Positions 10,353 to 17,637 of a stretch of 17,668 bases of DNA are shown here, one piece after another. Position numbers and translations under genes: made by a program. Source of the DNA: Baffinella frigidus (lineage: Eukaryota > Cryptophyceae > Cryptomonadales > Baffinellaceae); NCBI GenBank assembly GCA_026770585.1, contig MU646553.1, positions 511,076-528,743 of the forward strand, written 5' to 3'. Position 1 is the stretch's first letter. Every line of letters starts with the position of its first letter. The notes beneath the pieces were generated by a model. That model saw only the letters and a list, made by a program, of their open reading frames with translations, did no database searches and was not told where the DNA came from.

Positions 10353-13233
10353 GCTGCCACGGTCTCGAGGGGGGTGATGTGACAGACTGGGGGCAATGTG
10401 GAGCAGGTGCTGCATCTGGAGGAGCTTCGACGGCGCGCTGAGGCTGACAAGGTCCGCCCCGCCCTCGTCTGTCTCACGTTTGCGTGGCTGCTCCACCAGG
10501 CCGTGGGCAGGGCATAGTAGATGCGCACAGCAGGGTTGAGACCAGCTGCTTGGTGGAGCTCCTGGCCCAGCGCCTTGCTGCCCTGCCCTCCCGGCCCAGT
10601 GCCCTGCACTCCTGCAGTACATCCAACCACGCGGTGCCTCGTACGCCGAGACGTTGCGCCCGGCTAGGAGCGGTTCCTGAGGCGGACCACTCGTGAGAAG
10701 CGGACGTGCCTGCCACTGCCTCAGGGGTCGGCTGGCGGTGTATTTGGACTCGTGCAGGTGATTCCAGCATCGTGCGACCGGGTCTTGCCTGACCCCTGCG
10801 CGCCCGCGTGCAGTGGCCGCGCTGTCGTTCCAGAATGGAGCAAGTCACGTGCATATTGTACACGCCCTAAACCCCAAACGATAATCAGGTGGCAGCGCTG
10901 TCGGCGCCGGAGCAGCGGTCGCGGGAGTTGTCTTAGACTAGCAGACTAGTTAAAGTTTAGCCTCAGTAACTTCGGGGACCTAGTCGAGGTTCAAGGCAGT
11001 TAAGCCAGTCAAACCTGACCGGCAGGTGGCGGCGCTGTCGGCGCTGGAGGAGCGATCAAAGGAGTTCATGCGCGAGAAGCAGGAGAAGCGCAAACTCGAA
11101 CACAAGCTTCACTCCATGAGCAGCCAGCTCCTCATCGGTGGCAACCAGGTCTACCCCCTGGACTCTAAGCCCTAAACCATCAACCCTTAAACCTGAACCC
11201 TGAACCCTAGACCCTCTTCATCGGCGGCAACCAAGTCCCTGCTCCCACCTCCCTCTCACGCACCGTGTCCCAGCTGTGCCCTGCCTCTGTGAAACACACG
11301 CAAGACCGAAAGCATGCAGGGGGGCTGACAGTGTGGAGAGTGGGCGGACGCAAGGGCAGGTATTGGATGAGGATGGGGGGCGAGGCAGGAGTGAACCTCA
11401 CCAATTTAAAGTGGACTGTGAGGCCGAAGGTGAACGGGGCGGGTAAAAGTGGAGGCTGGGCTGAAAGTGGAGGGTGAGCAGGGGCAGGTATTGGATGAAG
11501 ATGGGGGGCGAGGAGGGGTGAATGTCGAGAGCACCCCGGCCTTCCGCACCGCCCTGCGCACCGAACACGACCGCATCCACAAGGTTGCGATCCTCTTTAC
11601 TTATCACGTTGCTGTTGACTTGCTAGATATGTCTCCGTCTATTTGGTCTCACCAATTTGGTGAGTCCGGGCTCTTTCCCGCCCAAAGTTGACAGGTATGT
11701 ACCACGAGCTCAGCATGTCAACTCTCGCAGCGAAAGTAAACAGCAGCTGCAGCGTGCCAACACGTGCGCGGGCCTGCCCTGGAATCAACTTTAGGCAAAT
11801 TGCCTGGGAAACAACTTAAGGCGAATTATCACGTGTGCCCTGGCGTGGACCCTCGCGTGTTCGTTTGCCGAAGGCGTGCATGAGTATCTGGGGATCGGGA
11901 GCACACCTAACCGGGTGTGTCCACCACGTTCCGCCCTAGCCCAGCTAAAACACACCGGTACAACCGCTAAAACATCCCAGTACAAACTCCTAACACACCA
12001 ACAAACATTTGCAGGAGTATCTGCAGAAGATGGAGGATCTGGAGCGGGAGAGGACTGTCTTGGAGGAGGACAAGGTCCAGGTCGACAGGTTAGGAACCCC
12101 GACTCGTTATTCTCCTGCCCTTCTCGTGCCCTCTACAGCGGGATACGAAGGGATGTCGTGAATAACCCACACGCGAATCATCCTAAGGACCCTACGGAAG
12201 GCGATTCCGTAGGGACATAGGCTGGTCCTATGGATATGACAACACATTTTTGGTTGATACCCGACAAAGAATCCCTTCATAGCCCGCTGTGTGGCTTGTC
12301 CCCTTCTGATTCACCGGAGCCCACTGTTCGAGCACGACACGCGAGGGACCGCACGGATCTGTGAAGAGCGCTGCAGCCCGTCGCATCTCAAAATTTCAGA
12401 TACAGATCAGGTTTTAATTGTGTGCCGGGGTACACGCCCGGACGTGAAAAGGACGAGAAGCTGTGTCTCACTTGGTCACGCACACTCCTTTAGTACCACG
12501 AAACGAAACGGCGCGTTCTGAAATTGGTACGTGTGCCCTGGCGTGTGTGTAGGTACAAGCAGCTGCTGATCAAGCAGCGGGACATCATGATCGCTCTCAC
12601 CTCTCGATTGAACGAGCGAGACGACACCATCATGAAACTCCAGGAAGAACTCGACGCCTACGATCGCCACCAAAGGATGATGGAGGTACTATTCTCAAGT
12701 TGACAAGCTGGATGTGCGGTATAGATCCGTCAACTTTGGGACGGGAAAGAGCCCGGGCCCGCCGAATTGGTGAGGCCAAATAGACTGAGACAGAGCAAGG
12801 AAGGCACTGCGGCGTTAGGCGGTTGGGCAAGAGAGACGACGCCATCATGAAACTCAAGGAGGGGCTTGACGATTATGACCGCCATCAGCGCATGATGGAG
12901 TTCCAAAGTTGAAGGATTTGTACCGCGCACGGAGCGTGTCAACTTATGAATAGTCTTGGACGAGGTGGAACGAGAGACGACACCATTATGAATCTCTGGG
13001 AGGATCTTGACGCGTATGACCGTAACCAGCGCATCACGGAGGTCCAAAATTGACGGATTTGTACCGCGGACCCAGCATGGCAACCTATGAAAAGTCTTGA
13101 ACGAGAGGAGCCTAGACCCTAAACCTTAACCCTAAACCCTGAGCCGTACACCCCAACCCCTAAACCGTGGTGGTGCGGGCGGGTGGTGTCGGCAGGATGT
13201 GCTAGACAGAAGGGAGGGAGCGAGCGAGAGAGC

Positions 13234-13264
<31 letters not shown>

Positions 13265-16200
13265 CGGTGGTCGTGGGAAAGGAAAACATGGTGACTGTGC
13301 TGGTTTCCATCCAGAATAAACAGGAGAGAAAACCTTTCTCTCCAGTTGCAGGGGCGGTCGGAGACGGAGAAGCAAACAGCATCCGTAATAACCACGCTTT
13401 CCTCTCTCGTTGGCAGGACGTGCTGGACCAGAAGACAGCGGCGTTCATCCACCTGCAACGCGTGGCAATGGAACAGGCCACCAACCCCGACATGAAGGCC
13501 CGCCTCGTCCAGTGCGAACAGGTCACACCCCTACTCCCTACACCCTACACCCTACACCCTACTCCCTGCACCCTACACCCTACACCCTACACCCTACACC
13601 CTACACCCCACACCCCACACCCTACACCCTACACCCTACACCCTACACCCTGGCCACACCTGCATTTCCCGCCTCCGTCCGCCCCCTCACCTCTCAGCGT
13701 GCCTTCGTCGAGTGAGGGGAAGCATCCTTTGCCCACTCGGGTGTCGGAAGGTGGGTGTCGGGAGGTGACGGGTGTTTGTGGCGGGGGGTGGCGGTTGGGT
13801 GTGTCGAGAGGGTGCCTCGGATGAGGTCAACGTTTCGGTGATTGCGGGGTGGGGTCGGGACCTCACGGGGTTGGCGTGCTGTCGGGAGGTCACGGCGGGT
13901 GCTGGCTGGGGGACAGAATATGGAAAAAGAGTGTTTCAGCTGATCTCGCGTTTCATGGAAAGCAGGCGCTGACCGCGGAGGGCGTTGATAGGTGTAAAGC
14001 ACTGCTTCGCGTTCTAGTGCCAGCGTAACGGTTGTTGGTGTTGGTTTCTGCAGGCGCTGACAGCGGAGGGGGCGCACGCGGGTGCAAGCATCGCTGACGC
14101 GGCAAACGATGAGGTCGACACCACCCTCTTCTCCGCTGCCGAGGTGCGCGGGGGGACGCAGGGGGGGGCGGGGGCGGGGCGTTCTTCGTCCTACGGGAAC
14201 CTCGTTGATCGCGCCGGCGCGGTACTCACCCCCTCCCCCTCCAGAACCGGCGGGCTGTACGCCGGCTACAATCCCTGAACCATAAACACCAATGGGATTG
14301 CTGAAAGGTGTGATGGGTAAGGTCCCGTTGGGTCCTGATCGGCTGAGGCGTGGGCGTGAGCCTCCTTGCGAGGGCGCTCCGATCACGATGTCTGCTTGAG
14401 TAGGGGAAGCGCCATGCGCTTTGAAACGTGCCCCACTCGGCTGATGGTGGGTTGCGCGGGGTTCAGGTCCTGGAGGGGAAGGGGGTGAAGAAAGCAGTGC
14501 TGGAGCATTTTCAGACCCGATTGGAGCAGATGGTGCAAGTCGAGGTCGAGGAGCGCATCGAAGGTCACCCCAAACCCCACACCCTAATTCATATCCCTAA
14601 ACCCTCAACCCTGAACAACCAGGCACCCCTCCTGTGGGCCCGCCTCTGCCCCCCCCCCACCTCCGCCCTGCCGAGAACCCCCGCCCTGCCTGCCCTGCGA
14701 GCGATCTCGCCACCTCGCCACGCACAAGTGGGTAGTAATCAAGGTATCTCTCGTTGGCAGGGTTCCGGCGCCAGGCGCAGATGCTGCATTTGGTGGGCGG
14801 GACTCAGGCGGCAGAGGCTTCACAACTGTACAACTGCCTGTACAACTGTACAACTAACTGTGCACCTGAGTGACTGTAGGACTATGTCTACAACTCTATA
14901 ACACACTCTACAACTCTACAACAAACTCTAGAACTCCACAAGTGACAGTACAAGTAAGTGTACACCTGGGTTGGCACGCGCAGGGTTCCGGCGCGAGGCA
15001 CAGATGCTGCATCACGGGGTGGGCGGGACGCACGCCGCGGAGGCTCTCCACCTCAAGGACAAGTGTCGCGGCCTTGAAGCCCAGGTCAGATACCAAATCC
15101 CACCCGTAAGATAGCACAAAGCGCTGTTTTGAATTGAAGGTGTTCCCGCATTCGACCGCCACTGCCGGCGCGCCGCGGTACGAGATGGATGGACCGAGAC
15201 AGAGCTAGATGCACCAGTTAGCGATATCTTAGTCTATTTGGCCTCACTAATTTGGTGGGACCGGGCTCTTTCCCGCTTCAAAGTTGGAAGGGTTTGCACC
15301 GCGCACCCAGCATGTTGACTTGAGATTAGTCCGCGAGCCAACCCGACTGAGGCGGAGCTAGGAGCCTGAAAGATCTTGCGAGATCTGGATCCTAAGACAT
15401 CCTGAAGGACCCTGAAAGAAGAATGCGCACGGGCCAGCCCCTAACCCTAACCCCTAAACCCCAAACCCCAAACCCTAAACCAGGTTAAAGAACTGGAGCG
15501 GCGAGCGGCGTCTGGGGGCGGGGGGGGCGGGGAGGGGGCAGACCTCGAACGGTTGCAGACTACGCATGTCCAATTCAAGCAGGCATGCCACCCACCTTCT
15601 CAAAGGCTGAATCGATGTCACAAGTTTGGTGCGTCCGGGCTCGTTTTTGGTCTAAAGTTGACGGGTGTGTACCGTGGACCCAGCCTGTCAAGTTAGGAAT
15701 AGCCCGCCAACGGCAGTTGCAGACGTCATACGTGCAATTCACGCAGGACACTCGCTAGCTCTGTCAAAGCCTGATTTGGGCGAAGCGGTTTGGTGAGCCC
15801 GGGCGTCCGCCCCAAAATTGACGGAGCCCATGTCCGATTTCGGATTTTTGACTTTGGGCGAAGTGCAAGCGAATTCCGTGGTGTCTCCCCCGAAGTGGCC
15901 AATTCGTGGTACAAAACAGCAAACGCCTGTGTTCCGTGAGCTGAACCCTAGGTTCGTGCGTGGCAGGAGGTGACGGTTCGGCTGGGGCAGAAGAACCAGG
16001 CTATCAAGGACCTCGAGGACGAGGCACGCCCCTCCCTACCCCTACCCCTACCCCTACCCCTACCCCTACCCCTACCCCTACCCCTACCCCTACCCCACTC
16101 CCGCGCGCCCCTCGCTTTCGCACGTGCACGACCCACCTTTTCTTCCTCCCGCCCCTCCTTACCCCCCTCCCGCGTACCGTACACCCGCACGCCCCCCCCT

Positions 16201-17637
16201 CCTTCCCGCTCCGCTCCCGCTGCCGCACGCAAGCTCCGCGGCCTATGAGATGCTGTCTCGCGCTTCGTGATCGTGCCGAGTTAGAGAGAGCGAGTAGGAG
16301 TGTGTGCGGGAGAGAAAATAAACGCGTGGGCATGGCGAGCAGATGGGGCAGGTCCGATGGTGTGTCTCTCGCGTGTCCTGATGCTGGCGCGCGGCTGACC
16401 CTGGCATGGCGAGCAGATGGGGCAGCTGCGGGGGCAGCTGGAGTCATCGAGAGCCTCGTCCCGCGACGCCTCTCAGGTACCTGCCCGAAACCCGAAACCC
16501 GAAACCCGAAGCCCGACGCCCGAAACCCGAAACCAGGTACCTGGTTTCGGGTTTCGGGCCCCCCCTCCGCGTCCTGGCACTTTTTGTCACATTCCAATAA
16601 ACGCATTTTTTTCGAATTGGCGCATTTTTTTTGTAACAAACGCGTGTTTCTCGGCTGGAGCAGGGGCGGGTGGAGGCGGAGAGGCACGTGCCTAGTGTCA
16701 GCGCTAGTCAGCGCTAGTCGCGAGCTGCTGGTCACAGTGGTGACTAGCTGCTGGTCGGCGCTGACTAGCGCCAACTCTCAGCCTCGCCGCGAGTCACATC
16801 GCTGATGCGCGTTTCTCGGCTGGAGCAGGGGCGGGCGGAGGCCGAGAGGCGCGCGCTCGTCGAGCAGGACCTCTCGGTCTGTCTCTCGACCCCTCTCTCT
16901 GTCGCTGCCTCACTCGGGTTGACTGTCAGACTGTTCGCAAGTTGACACGATGGGTCGAGCAAGATCACGCGGTCTGTCCCGGCATCACAACCCCCTCTTT
17001 CTCGATGTTGCCGCACCACCCAGCTCGGCCCGAGACCTCAATGCTGCCGCGCCCCCAATGCTGCCACGCCCCCCCCCCCGAGAGAGAGAGAGCAAGAGTC
17101 AAACAGGTCGAAACAGTTGCGACGTGTTTGACTGCAGTCAGGCTCGCCGAGTGCGCGTGCCGGGAGCGAAGGGTGCCCGGAGTGCCCCAGCAAGGCAACA
17201 CCTGACGCGCCGCCTGTCACCCCCGTGCGCCCCACCCTCGGCTAGACGCGCCTCGCGGATAACGACCGTATCCTCAGGAATGGCCTTGGTTTGGTCCCGA
17301 GGAGTGTGGGGAGCGCTCGCGCGAGATTTGGGGTGTGAGGGCTGAAGAACGAGGCCAAGGACCTGGAGGGCTCTCTCTCCTCTCCCCCGAGAACGCGCGT
17401 GGCGCACTCGGCCCCCGCGTGGCGCGCGTCGTTGCGGCAGTTAACGATAACCTTTGATCAGGCGGCACGTCGGAGCAACGAGGAGCAAGCGCACAAGATC
17501 GGGGTGCTCAAGCATTATTGTTCGATGAACGCCAAGGAACGCTCGGCTCTCCGCACCATCATGGAGGTCAAACCCCTTCTTCCCGCTTCTTGCCTGCCGG
17601 GATCGATGCTGCCTTCTCCCTCTCCCTCTCCCTCTCC

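Noticed and set aside
15960-16805. 281-codon plus-strand open frame with Pro-Thr repeats
   Set aside because: It overlaps exon 27 in another frame and reads through the CCCCTA array. The kinesin frame explains the conserved parts.
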